From positions 62,001 to 126,000 of the forward strand of contig NZ_JOEM01000020.1 of assembly GCF_000718135.1 (NCBI RefSeq): DNA of 64,000 nucleotides. The letters run 5' to 3'. The DNA is from Streptomyces cyaneofuscatus (lineage in GTDB: Bacteria; Actinomycetota; Actinomycetes; Streptomycetales; Streptomycetaceae). Position 1 is the first letter of the stretch, and each line of letters begins with the position of its first letter. The notes beneath the pieces are model-generated. The model had not been told where the DNA came from. It was given only the letters and a program-made list of their open reading frames with translations, and did not search any database. The position numbers and the translations under genes are program-made. Shown here one piece after another: positions 7,653 through 15,932 of the stretch.

Positions 7653-8701
7653 CCCGGCTCATTCCGTCCCCGGTCGTCGTCGACATCCGGCGCGGCGCCA
7701 TGGACGATCTGGCGGGTCTCCTGGCCGATCAGCGGATCTCCTCCTCGGGCAAGCTCGCCATCGCGATCAGCGACGGCTCCGGGCGCGCCCTGCGGGAGAG
7801 GCTCGCCCCGGTCCTGCCGGGTGCCGACTGGTACGCCGTCGCCGACGGCACGATCGACTCCGCGGTGAGGCTCGCCGACGGCATCAAGGGCACCCGGTAC
7901 GACGCGGTCGTCGGCCTCGGCGGCGGCAAGATCATCGACGTGGCGAAGTACGCCGCGGCGCGGGTCGGGCTGCCCATGGTCGCCGTCGCGACGAACCTGT
8001 CGCACGACGGCCTGTGCTCCCCGGTCGCCACGCTGGACAACGACAACGGACGTGGCTCCTACGGGGTCCCCACCCCGATCGCCGTGGTCATCGACCTCGA
8101 CGTGATCCGTGAGGCGCCCGCCCGGTACGTCCGTTCCGGCATCGGTGACGCGGTCTCGAACATCTCCTGCGTCGCCGACTGGGAGCTGGCCCACGAGGTC
8201 AACGACGAGGAGATAGACGGTCTCGCGGCCGCCATGGCCCGCCAGGCAGGCGAGGCCGTGCTGCGCCACCCCGGCGGGGTCGGCGACGACGCCTTCCTCA
8301 AGGTGCTGGCCGAGGGGCTCGTGCTCACCGGCATCTCGATGTCGGTCGCGGGCGACTCCCGACCCGCCTCCGGTGCCTGCCACGAGATCAACCACGCCTT
8401 CGACCTGCTGTACCCCCAGCGGGCGGCCAGCCACGGCGAGCAGGTCGGCCTCGGCGCCTGCTTCGCCATGCATCTGCGCGGTGCCCGCCAGGAGTCCCTC
8501 CTGATGGCATCGACCCTGCGCCGCCACGGTCTGCCGGTGCTGCCCGAGGAGATCGGGTTCACCGTCGACGAGTTCGTCCGGGCCGTCGACTACGCGCCGC
8601 AGACCCGGCCGGGACGCTTCACCGTCCTGGAACACCTCAGCCTGTCCACCGACCAGATCAGGGACGCGTACGCCGACTATGCCTCGACCATCAGTAGCTG
8701 A
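7640..8701 (+). CDS. sn-glycerol-1-phosphate dehydrogenase-like enzyme
   Basis: A 353-residue member of the iron-containing alcohol dehydrogenase/dehydroquinate synthase fold, closest in appearance to AraM/EgsA glycerol-1-phosphate dehydrogenases. The NAD(P)-binding glycine motif is GLGGGKIIDVAKYAA. Likely metal ligands are the aspartate in GIGDAVSN and histidines in GACHEINHAFDLL and ASHGEQVG. It would reduce dihydroxyacetone phosphate (or a related keto-phosphate) to an alcohol phosphate, which the preceding nucleotidyltransferase could activate. The GTG start at 7640 gives a 13-base overlap with that gene. The substrate is inferred from family and neighbours. Confidence 0.8.
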   Translation: MPVLTRLIPSPVVVDIRRGAMDDLAGLLADQRISSSGKLAIAISDGSGRALRERLAPVLPGADWYAVADGTIDSAVRLADGIKGTRYDAVVGLGGGKIIDVAKYAAARVGLPMVAVATNLSHDGLCSPVATLDNDNGRGSYGVPTPIAVVIDLDVIREAPARYVRSGIGDAVSNISCVADWELAHEVNDEEIDGLAAAMARQAGEAVLRHPGGVGDDAFLKVLAEGLVLTGISMSVAGDSRPASGACHEINHAFDLLYPQRAASHGEQVGLGACFAMHLRGARQESLLMASTLRRHGLPVLPEEIGFTVDEFVRAVDYAPQTRPGRFTVLEHLSLSTDQIRDAYADYASTISS

Positions 8702-9458
8702 ACTCCGCCCGGTCGTGCACCCCCCGGGGGTGAAGGACCGGCGCAGCGGCGAGCACTGGGCCGGCCGCATGTACATGCGGGAGGTCTCCCTGCGGGTGGA
8801 CCGCTATCTGGTGAACACCAAGGTCACCCCGAACCAGGTCACGTACGTCATGACGCTGGCCGGAGTCCTGGCCGCCCCGGCCCTGCTGGTGCCGGGCATA
8901 CCCGGCGCCCTGCTCGGCGTGCTGATGGTCCAGCTCTACCTGCTCTTCGACTGCGTGGACGGGGAGCTGGCCCGCTGGAAGAAGCAGTACTCGCTCAGCG
9001 GTGTCTACCTGGACCGGGTCGCCGCCTACCTGTGCGACGCGGCGGTGCTCGTCGGCCTCGGCCTGCGCGCCGCCGACATCTGGGGCGAGGGCCGGATCGA
9101 CTGGCTCTGGGCGTTCCTGGGGACGCTCGCCGCGCTCGGCGCGATCATGATCAAGGCCGAGACGGACCTGGTCGGCGTCGCCCGCCACCAGGGCGGGCTG
9201 CCGCCGGTGAAGGAGGCGGCCTCCGAGCCGCGCTCCTCCGGGATGGCGCTGGCCCGCCGGGCGGCCGGGGCGCTCAAGTTCCACCGGCTGATCCTCGGCA
9301 TCGAGGCCTCGCTGCTGATCCTGCTGGTGGCGATCCTGGACACCATCGGCGGCGACCTCTTCTACACCCGCCTGGCCACCGCCGTCCTGGCCGGCATCGC
9401 ACTCCTCCAGACCCTGCTGCATCTGGTCTCCGTCCTGGCGTCCAGCAGGCTGAAGTGA
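8679..9458 (+). CDS. CDP-alcohol phosphotransferase with altered catalytic motif
   Basis: A 259-residue membrane protein of the CDP-alcohol phosphotransferase superfamily. The motif reads D91-C-V-D94-G-E-L-A-R-x8-G108-x3-D112, but the fourth aspartate, expected at 116, is alanine (DRVAAY); another aspartate lies at 120. In crystallised relatives that fourth aspartate is the proposed catalytic base, so this protein may use a different base, be inactive, or act as a partner of the canonical enzyme at 5.1 kb. Several hydrophobic helices are visible (52-90, 120-150, 205-255). It overlaps the dehydrogenase gene by 23 bases and the glycosyltransferase gene by 4. Confidence 0.82.
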   Translation: MPRPSVAELRPVVHPPGVKDRRSGEHWAGRMYMREVSLRVDRYLVNTKVTPNQVTYVMTLAGVLAAPALLVPGIPGALLGVLMVQLYLLFDCVDGELARWKKQYSLSGVYLDRVAAYLCDAAVLVGLGLRAADIWGEGRIDWLWAFLGTLAALGAIMIKAETDLVGVARHQGGLPPVKEAASEPRSSGMALARRAAGALKFHRLILGIEASLLILLVAILDTIGGDLFYTRLATAVLAGIALLQTLLHLVSVLASSRLK

Positions 9459-10339
9459 CCTCTGCCATGAAACTGGGCGCGGTGATCATCACCATGGGCG
9501 ATCGCCCCGACGAGCTCCGCGCCCTCCTCGATTCGGTCATCGCACAGGAGGGTGACCGGATCGAGGTCGTGGTGGTCGGCAACGGAGCCCCGGTGGGGTC
9601 CGTACCGGCCGGTGTACGGACGGTGGAGCTGCCGGAGAACCTCGGCATCCCCGGCGGCCGCAACGTCGGCATCGAGGCGTTCGGCCCGTCCGGCGCGGAC
9701 GTCGACGCCCTGCTCTTCCTCGACGACGACGGGCTGCTCCCGGGCCGGGACACCGCCGAACTCTGCCGGCAGGCGTTCGCGGCGGACCCCAGGCTCGGCA
9801 TCATCACCTTCCGGATCACCGACCCGGACACGGGCGCGACCCAGCGCCGCCACGTGCCCCGGCTCCGGGCGGCCGACCCGACGCGCTCCTCGCGCGTGAC
9901 GACCTTCCTCGGCGGCGCCAACGCCGTACGCACCCGGGTCCTCGCCGAGGCCGGCCCGCTGCCGGAGCAGTTCTTCTACGCCCATGAGGAGACGGACCTC
10001 GCCTGGCGGGCGCTGGACGCGGGCTGGATGATCGACTACCGCGCGGACCTGGTGCTCCACCACCCCACCACGGCCCCCTCCCGGCACGCGGTCCACCACC
10101 GCATGGTGGCCCGCAACCGGGTCTGGCTGGCCCGCCGCAACCTGCCCGCCCCGCTGGTCCCCCTCTACCTGGGGGTCTGGCTGCTGCTGACCCTGGTCAG
10201 GCGCCCGTCGCCGCCCGCGCTGAAGGCTTGGTTCGGAGGCTTCCGGGAAGGCTGGACGACCCCCTGCGGACCGCGCCGCCCGATGAAGTGGCGTACGGTG
10301 TGGCGGCTGACGCGGCTGGGACGACCTCCGGTCATCTGA
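9455..10339 (+). CDS. Family 2 glycosyltransferase
   Basis: A 294-residue GT-A-fold glycosyltransferase with an N-terminal strand (LGAVIITMGDRPDEL), nucleotide-sugar metal motif FLDDDG, acceptor-side motif YAHEETDLAW and a short hydrophobic C-terminal stretch (VPLYLGVWLLLTLV) that may tether it to the membrane. It would add a sugar from a nucleotide or polyprenyl donor to the product of the upstream phosphotransferases. GTG at 9455 overlaps the previous stop as GTGA; ATG at 9467 is also possible. Confidence 0.85.
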   Translation: MTSAMKLGAVIITMGDRPDELRALLDSVIAQEGDRIEVVVVGNGAPVGSVPAGVRTVELPENLGIPGGRNVGIEAFGPSGADVDALLFLDDDGLLPGRDTAELCRQAFAADPRLGIITFRITDPDTGATQRRHVPRLRAADPTRSSRVTTFLGGANAVRTRVLAEAGPLPEQFFYAHEETDLAWRALDAGWMIDYRADLVLHHPTTAPSRHAVHHRMVARNRVWLARRNLPAPLVPLYLGVWLLLTLVRRPSPPALKAWFGGFREGWTTPCGPRRPMKWRTVWRLTRLGRPPVI

Positions 10340-10440
10340 GAAGCTTTCCTCTGAGAGCATGAGGCGTATTTTCTTTCCGGGACCTGTCCGCCTGAGCCGC
10401 GCCCGCGACTGGCTGCGCGTGAAGACGAGAGTTTCAACTT

Positions 10441-11370
10441 GTGAGTGACACGACCCACGACGGTGGGGTGGCCCTCGGGGCCCCGCCGTCCGCCGACGAG
10501 GGCCTCGGCGCGGCCCAGCTGGCCGCGAAGTACGGCCTGACCGTGAGCGGCGCCCGGCCGGGGCTGTTCGCCTACCTGCGACAGCTCTGGGGCCGGCGCC
10601 ACTTCATCCTGGCCTTCTCCCGGGCGAAGCTGACCGCTCAGTACAGCCAGGCCAAACTGGGCCAGCTGTGGCAGGTGGTCACCCCTCTTCTGAACGCCGC
10701 CGTCTACTACCTGATCTTCGGGCTGATCCTGGGGACCAGGAAGGGGATCCCCGAGGACGTCTTCGTGCCGTTCCTGGTCACGGGCGTCTTCGTCTTCACT
10801 TTCACCCAGAGCTCGGTGATGGCGGGCGTCCGCTCCATCTCCGGCAACCTCGGACTGGTCCGGGCCCTCCACTTCCCCCGGGCCTCGCTGCCCATCTCCT
10901 TCGCGCTGCAGCAGCTCCAGCAGCTGATGTTCTCGATGATCGTGCTGCTCTCGGTCGTCGTCATCTTCGGCAGCTATCCCTCGCTGTCGTGGCTCCTGGT
11001 GATCCCCGCTCTCGTCCTCCAGTTCTTCTTCAACACCGGTCTGGCCCTCGTCATGGCGCGGCTCGGCTCCAAGACGCCCGACCTCGCGCAGCTGATGCCG
11101 TTCATCACCCGGACCTGGATGTACGCGTCGGGTGTCATGTTCTCCATCCCGGTGATGCTCAAGGACAAGCCGGCGTGGATCGCTGACGTGCTCCAGTACA
11201 ACCCGGCGGCCATCTACATGGACCTGGTCCGCTTCGCCCTGATCGACGGCTACGGCTCCGAGAACCTGCCGGACCACGTGTGGGCCGCCGGCCTGGCCTG
11301 GGCCGTTCTGCTGGGCGTCGTGGGATTCGTGTACTTCTGGAAGGCAGAGGAACGGTACGGCCGTGGCTGA
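10441..11370 (+). CDS. ABC-2 type transporter permease (TagG/Wzm-like)
   Basis: A 309-residue polytopic membrane protein with about six transmembrane segments and the ABC-2 polysaccharide-export architecture: a cytoplasmic amphipathic N-terminus (FILAFSRAKLTAQYSQAKLGQLWQVVTP), then helices from residue 85. TagG/Wzm relatives export teichoic acids or O-antigens linked to a lipid carrier. It starts with GTG at 10441 after a 101-base gap and overlaps the ATPase gene by 8 bases. Its position after a phosphotransferase/glycosyltransferase operon suggests it exports that pathway's product. Confidence 0.87.
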   Translation: MSDTTHDGGVALGAPPSADEGLGAAQLAAKYGLTVSGARPGLFAYLRQLWGRRHFILAFSRAKLTAQYSQAKLGQLWQVVTPLLNAAVYYLIFGLILGTRKGIPEDVFVPFLVTGVFVFTFTQSSVMAGVRSISGNLGLVRALHFPRASLPISFALQQLQQLMFSMIVLLSVVVIFGSYPSLSWLLVIPALVLQFFFNTGLALVMARLGSKTPDLAQLMPFITRTWMYASGVMFSIPVMLKDKPAWIADVLQYNPAAIYMDLVRFALIDGYGSENLPDHVWAAGLAWAVLLGVVGFVYFWKAEERYGRG

Positions 11371-12148
11371 GGACAACACGCAGGGACGGATTCCCACGGT
11401 CATCGCCGACGATGTCCACATCGTCTACCGCGTCAACGGCACCGGCGGCGGCCGGGGCAGCGCCACTGCCGCGCTGAGCCGCATGATGCGCCGCGGCAAG
11501 GGCGAGCCGCGCGGGATGCGGAAGGTGCACGCCGTACGCGGCGTCTCCTTCACCGCCTACCGCGGCGAGGCCATCGGCCTCATCGGCACCAACGGCTCCG
11601 GGAAGTCGACGCTGCTGCGGGCCATCGCCGGCCTGCTGCCGACCGAGTCCGGCCGCGTCTACACCGACGGCCAGCCCTCGCTGCTCGGCGTCAACGCGGC
11701 GCTGATGAGCGACCTCACCGGCGAGCGCAACGTGGTGTTGGGCGGCCTGGCCATGGGCATGACCCGGGACGAGATCCGCGAGCGCTACGACGAGATCGTG
11801 GACTTCTCCGGCATCAACGAGAAGGGTGACTTCATCACCCTGCCGATGCGGACGTACTCCTCCGGCATGGCGGCGCGCCTGCGCTTCTCCATCGCCGCCG
11901 CCAAGAACCACGACGTCCTCATGATCGACGAGGCGCTGGCCACCGGTGACCACAAGTTCCGGGTCCGCTCCGAGGCGCGGATCCGTGAGCTCCGCAAGGA
12001 GGCGGGCACCGTCTTCCTGGTCAGCCACAACAACAAGTCGATCAGGGACACCTGCGACCGGGCGCTCTGGCTGGAGAAGGGGGAACTCCTGATGGACGGC
12101 CCCACCGAGGAAGTCCTCAAGGCGTACGAACGCGAGACGGGCAAGTAG
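11363..12148 (+). CDS. ABC transporter ATP-binding protein (TagH/Wzt-like)
   Basis: A 261-residue ATPase partner of the upstream permease. Walker A is GTNGSGKST (75-83), the signature is the polysaccharide-exporter variant YSSGMAARL, Walker B is VLMIDEALATGD, and the switch histidine is in FLVSHNN. The long segment before Walker A and the YSSGM signature place it with Wzt/TagH exporters rather than importers. It lacks a Wzt C-terminal carbohydrate-binding domain. GTG at 11363 overlaps the permease end. A large inverted repeat follows, closing the operon. Confidence 0.9.
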   Translation: MAEDNTQGRIPTVIADDVHIVYRVNGTGGGRGSATAALSRMMRRGKGEPRGMRKVHAVRGVSFTAYRGEAIGLIGTNGSGKSTLLRAIAGLLPTESGRVYTDGQPSLLGVNAALMSDLTGERNVVLGGLAMGMTRDEIRERYDEIVDFSGINEKGDFITLPMRTYSSGMAARLRFSIAAAKNHDVLMIDEALATGDHKFRVRSEARIRELRKEAGTVFLVSHNNKSIRDTCDRALWLEKGELLMDGPTEEVLKAYERETGK

Positions 12149-12160
12149 TTTCCCAGCCAT

Positions 12161-12223
12161 GTGGCCTCCGCCGGACCGCTCCCGGTGGGGGCCACACCGG
12201 TGTCCGGGGGCGGCGGAGGCCAC
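12161..12223 (+). terminator. Inverted repeat closing the exporter operon
   Basis: A 13-bp perfect repeat (GTGGCCTCCGCCG / CGGCGGAGGCCAC) encloses a 37-base GC-rich segment that can form an internal hairpin. It starts 12 bases after the stop of the ABC ATPase. Confidence 0.55.
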
Positions 12224-12507
12224 CCGCAGTACGCCTCGGGGGGTGATCTCCTCCCGGCGGATGACGTCAATCCACCGGCGTACGAGGAAAGTTGACGAGT
12301 GGTGCGGTGTCCGCGCCCTGGGCGCTTCCCCCCGGCGCACCCCTGTGAGCTGTACAACGTAAGCTGTAGCGGTGCTGATTCATGGCAAGTGGGGCGATAC
12401 GCCCCCGGCGCTCCACCCGCTGTGCCGCAGTGCACTCGGAAGAACGAGCGGCGTGTCCGAAAAGGGATGTTTTGGGTCAGCAGTGTAGAACGGGAGATGT
12501 GACGGCA
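12224..12507 (+). promoter_or_regulatory. Upstream region of the hopanoid operon
   Basis: Non-coding stretch expected to hold the hopanoid operon promoter. A near-direct repeat, AGCTGTA at 12348-12354 and 12362-12368 (14-base period, preceded by GTG/GTA), is the only clear structure and may be a regulator site. I cannot assign a convincing -35/-10 pair. Confidence 0.4.
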
Positions 12508-12570
12508 ATGACGGAAAATCTCCAGCTCCGACGTGGTTCCGCCGTCCCCGCGCCGGGCGGTCCGCAGTGA
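12508..12570 (+). CDS. Possible 20-residue leader ORF of the hopanoid operon
   Basis: An ATG ORF (product begins MTENLQLRRGS) with GGGAG 11 bases upstream, ending in a TGA that overlaps the GTG of hpnC as GTGA. This geometry is typical of translational coupling, so its reading could control hpnC initiation. It has no recognisable family. A longer in-frame version from 12382 has poor codon use and was not preferred. Confidence 0.4.
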   Translation: MTENLQLRRGSAVPAPGGPQ

Positions 12571-13478
12571 CCTCCACCCCCGAGGCGCGCACCGGCGACG
12601 CCACGCTCGGCAAGGCCGCGGACGAGAACTTCCCCGTGGCCCCCTTCTTCCTGCCCCGCGCCTGGCGCGACGACCTGATGGCGGTCTACGGCTACGCCCG
12701 GCTCGTCGACGACATCGGCGACGGCGACCTCGCCCCCGGCGGAGCCGACGCCCGCCACCTGGGCCTGGAGCCGGAGCAGAGCGACGACCGGCTCGCCATG
12801 CTGGACGCGCTCGAGACCGACCTGCGCCGGGTCTTCGTCTCCACCGGCCAGGAGCCGCACCACCCCCTGCTGCGCGCCCTGCGCCCCACCGTGCGGCGCC
12901 GCGCGCTCACCCCCGAACCCTTCCTCGGTCTGATCGAGGCCAACCGGCAGGACCAGAAGGTCCGCCGTTACGCCACCTACGGAGAGCTCGCCGCCTACTG
13001 CGAGCTCTCCGCCAACCCGGTCGGCCGCCTGGTCCTCGCCCTCACCGGCACCACGAGCCCGGAGCGCGTACGCCTCTCCGACGCGGTCTGCACCGCGCTC
13101 CAGATCGTCGAGCACCTCCAGGACGTGGCCGAGGACCTCGCCCGCGACCGGATCTATCTGCCCGCCGAGGACATGGACCGCTTCCGGGTCACCGAGGCCG
13201 ACCTGGCCCGTCCGTCCGCCGGAGCCTCGGTCCGCGCCCTGATCGCGTACGAATCCGAACGCGCGGGCGAGCTGCTGCGTGACGGCATCCCCCTGGTGGG
13301 CAGCGTCGACGGCAGACTGCGGCTGCTCCTCGCCGGATTCGTCGGCGGCGGCCGCGCCGCCCTCACCGCGGTCTCGGCCGCCGGATTCGACGTACTGCCA
13401 GAGCCACCCAAGCCCACCAAGCCCAGCATGCTGCGCGAAGCCGCAGTCGTCCTGCGAAGAGCGCGTAGAGAGAGGTGA
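12567..13478 (+). CDS. hpnC: Hydroxysqualene synthase HpnC
   Basis: A 303-residue trans-isoprenyl diphosphate synthase-fold enzyme that converts presqualene diphosphate to hydroxysqualene, the second of three steps replacing eukaryotic squalene synthase. The first aspartate motif is D48-D-I-G-D52 and the second is QDVAED (about 185-190), as in the squalene/phytoene synthase family. GTG at 12567 overlaps the leader ORF stop, and the end overlaps hpnD by 4 bases, so this is the first structural gene of a tightly coupled operon. Order hpnC-hpnD-hpnE distinguishes it from its paralogue HpnD. Confidence 0.9.
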   Translation: MTSTPEARTGDATLGKAADENFPVAPFFLPRAWRDDLMAVYGYARLVDDIGDGDLAPGGADARHLGLEPEQSDDRLAMLDALETDLRRVFVSTGQEPHHPLLRALRPTVRRRALTPEPFLGLIEANRQDQKVRRYATYGELAAYCELSANPVGRLVLALTGTTSPERVRLSDAVCTALQIVEHLQDVAEDLARDRIYLPAEDMDRFRVTEADLARPSAGASVRALIAYESERAGELLRDGIPLVGSVDGRLRLLLAGFVGGGRAALTAVSAAGFDVLPEPPKPTKPSMLREAAVVLRRARRER

Positions 13479-14428
13479 GCTTGACCGTGGAGGGACAGAC
13501 GACGTCCATGTCGCCGCCGGTGCAGGCCGCATACAGTTACTGCGAGGCCGTCACCGGACAGCAGGCCCGGAACTTCGCCTACGGCATCAGGCTGCTGCCG
13601 TACGAGAAGCGGCAGGCCATGTCGGCGCTGTACGCCTTCTCCCGTCGCGTCGACGACATCGGCGACGGCGAGCTGGACCCGGGGACCAAGCGGACCCGGC
13701 TGGAGAGCACCCGCGAGCTGCTCGACCGGATCCGGCACGGCAAGGTCGAGGAGGACGACACCGACCCGGTGGCCGTCGCCCTCTCCGACGCCGCCCGCCG
13801 CTTCCCGCTCCCGCTGGAGGGCCTCGACGAGCTGATCGACGGCGTCCTGATGGACGTCCGCGGCGCCACGTACGAGACCTGGGACGACCTGAAGACCTAC
13901 TGCCGCTGTGTCGCCGGTGCCATCGGACGCCTCAGCCTCGGCGTCTTCGGTACGGAACCGGGCGCACCCGGCGCCGAGCGGGCCTCCGAGTACGCCGACA
14001 CCCTCGGCCTCGCCCTCCAGCTCACCAACATCCTGCGCGACGTCCGCGAGGACGCCGCCAACGGGCGCACCTACCTCCCCGCCGACGACCTGGCCAAGTT
14101 CGGCTGCTCGGCCGGATTCCACCGGACCACCCCGCCGCCCGGCTCCGACTTCGCGGGCCTCATCCACTTCGAGGTGCGCCGGGCCCGGGCCCTGTTCGCC
14201 GAGGGGTACCGCCTGCTGCCGATGCTCGACCGCCGCAGCGGCGCCTGCGTCGCCGCCATGGCCGGGATCTACCGCCGCCTCCTGGACCGGATCGAGCGCG
14301 ACCCGGAGGCCGTGCTGCGCGGCCGGGTCTCCCTCCCCGGCCATGAGAAGGCGTACGTCGCGGTGCGCGGCCTCTCCGGCCTGGACGCCCGCAACATCTC
14401 GCGCCTGACCTCCCGGGGGCGGGCCTGA
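13475..14428 (+). CDS. hpnD: Presqualene diphosphate synthase HpnD
   Basis: A 317-residue enzyme that condenses two farnesyl diphosphates to presqualene diphosphate. The first aspartate motif is D60-D-I-G-D64. The second is in LRDVREDAANGRTYLP, an extended form characteristic of HpnD and phytoene synthases. The GTG start at 13475 overlaps hpnC by 4 bases; TTG at 13481 and GTG at 13487 are alternatives. It is followed by a 118-base gap before hpnE. Confidence 0.92.
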   Translation: MSLTVEGQTTSMSPPVQAAYSYCEAVTGQQARNFAYGIRLLPYEKRQAMSALYAFSRRVDDIGDGELDPGTKRTRLESTRELLDRIRHGKVEEDDTDPVAVALSDAARRFPLPLEGLDELIDGVLMDVRGATYETWDDLKTYCRCVAGAIGRLSLGVFGTEPGAPGAERASEYADTLGLALQLTNILRDVREDAANGRTYLPADDLAKFGCSAGFHRTTPPPGSDFAGLIHFEVRRARALFAEGYRLLPMLDRRSGACVAAMAGIYRRLLDRIERDPEAVLRGRVSLPGHEKAYVAVRGLSGLDARNISRLTSRGRA

Positions 14429-14546
14429 TGCGCTCCGGCGGGCCCGGCGCCCGGTCAACCCTCCGGTGGCCCCACGCGTCCACGACTGCGACGATTCCTT
14501 CCGGGAGGACCCGGCGATCGGTGACGACCCGGCGAGAGGGGCAGGC

Positions 14547-15932
14547 ATGAGCGACGAGACCCCGCGCCCCGTCGCGGTCGTCGTCGGTGGGGGCCTCGCC
14601 GGCATCACGGCGGCCCTCCGTCTCGCGGACGCCGGGCTGGAGGTGACCCTGCTGGAGGGGCGGCCCCGCCTCGGCGGCCTCGCTTTCTCCTTCCAGCGCG
14701 GTGACCTCACCGTCGACAACGGCCAGCACGTCTACCTGCGCTGCTGCACCGGCTACCGCTGGTTCCTCGACCGCATCGAGGCCGCCCACCTCGCCCCCCT
14801 CCAGGACCGCCTGGACGTCCCGGTCCTGGACGTCGGCCGCGCCGCCGGACCCCGCCTGGGACGCATCCGCCGCACCGGCCTGCCCGTACCGCTGCACCTG
14901 GCCGGCGGCCTCGCGGCCTACCCGCACCTCTCCCTCGCGGAGAAGGCCAACGTCGGCCGCGCCGCCCTCGCGCTCGGCCGCCTCGACCCCGCCGACCCGG
15001 AACTCGACCGCGTCGACTTCGCCACCTGGCTGAAGCAGCACGGCCAGTCCGAGCGCGCGATCGAGGCGCTCTGGGACCTCGTCGGCGTCGCCACCCTCAA
15101 CGCCACCGCGCCCAACGCCTCCATGGCCCTGGCCGCCAAGGTCTTCAAGACCGGCCTGCTCTCCGAGCCCGGCGCCGCCGACATCGGCTGGGCCACCGTG
15201 CCGCTCGGCGAGCTGCACGACACCCTCGCCCGCAAGGCCCTGGACACCGCGGGCGTCCGCACCGAGCTGCGCGCCAAGGTGGGGTCCCTGACCCGCACCG
15301 AGGACGGCCGCTGGAGCGTCGAGACGGCGGGGGAGCACCTCGCCGCCGACACCGTCGTGCTCGCCGTCCCCCAGCACGAGACCCACGACCTGCTGCCCGC
15401 GGGCGCCCTGGACGAGCCGGACCTGCTCCTGGCCATCGACAACGCGCCCATCCTCAACGTGCACGTGATCTACGACCGCCCGGTGCTGCGCCGCCCCTTC
15501 TTCGCCGCGATCGGCTCCCCGGTCCAGTGGGTCTTCGACCGTACGCACTCCTCGGGGCTCAAGGGCCCCGGGCAGTATCTGGCGGTCTCCCAGTCCGCCG
15601 TCCAGGACGAGATCGACCTGCCCGTCGCCGAGCTGCGGGAGCGCTACCTGCCCGAGCTGGAGCGGCTCCTGCCCGCCGCGCGCGGCGCGGGCATCCGGGA
15701 CTTCTTCGTCACCCGGGAGCGCACCGCCACCTTCGCGCCCGCCCCCGGCGTCGGCGCGCTGCGCCCCGGACCCCGTACGCGGGCGCCCGGACTCCACCTG
15801 TCGGGCGCCTGGACCGCCACCGGCTGGCCCGCGACGATGGAGGGTGCCGTGCGCAGCGGCTTCCAGGCCGCCGACGCGGCCCTCCACGACCTCGGCCGCC
15901 CCCATGGACATCCGCTGCAGGAGGCGGCATGA
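14547..15932 (+). CDS. hpnE: Hydroxysqualene dehydroxylase HpnE
   Basis: A 461-residue FAD-dependent amine-oxidase-fold protein that reduces hydroxysqualene to squalene. The dinucleotide motif VVVGGGLAGITAALRLADAG lies near residues 11-30, followed by LLEGRPRLGGLAFSF. The C-terminal FAD contact is LSGAWTATGWPATMEGAVRSG. ATG at 14547 follows GAGAGGGGCAGGC; the frame is open from 14466 but the upstream residues are not family-like. It overlaps the prenyl diphosphate synthase gene by 4 bases (ATGA). Confidence 0.92.
   Translation: MSDETPRPVAVVVGGGLAGITAALRLADAGLEVTLLEGRPRLGGLAFSFQRGDLTVDNGQHVYLRCCTGYRWFLDRIEAAHLAPLQDRLDVPVLDVGRAAGPRLGRIRRTGLPVPLHLAGGLAAYPHLSLAEKANVGRAALALGRLDPADPELDRVDFATWLKQHGQSERAIEALWDLVGVATLNATAPNASMALAAKVFKTGLLSEPGAADIGWATVPLGELHDTLARKALDTAGVRTELRAKVGSLTRTEDGRWSVETAGEHLAADTVVLAVPQHETHDLLPAGALDEPDLLLAIDNAPILNVHVIYDRPVLRRPFFAAIGSPVQWVFDRTHSSGLKGPGQYLAVSQSAVQDEIDLPVAELRERYLPELERLLPAARGAGIRDFFVTRERTATFAPAPGVGALRPGPRTRAPGLHLSGAWTATGWPATMEGAVRSGFQAADAALHDLGRPHGHPLQEAA

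Noticed and set aside
12161..12223. Possible small RNA in the large inverted repeat after the exporter
   Set aside because: No independent promoter or conserved RNA motif is visible; a terminator explains it.
12382..12570. 62-codon open frame before hpnC
   Set aside because: Only the last 20 codons have a plausible ribosome site; the earlier part has poor third-position GC and unlikely composition.
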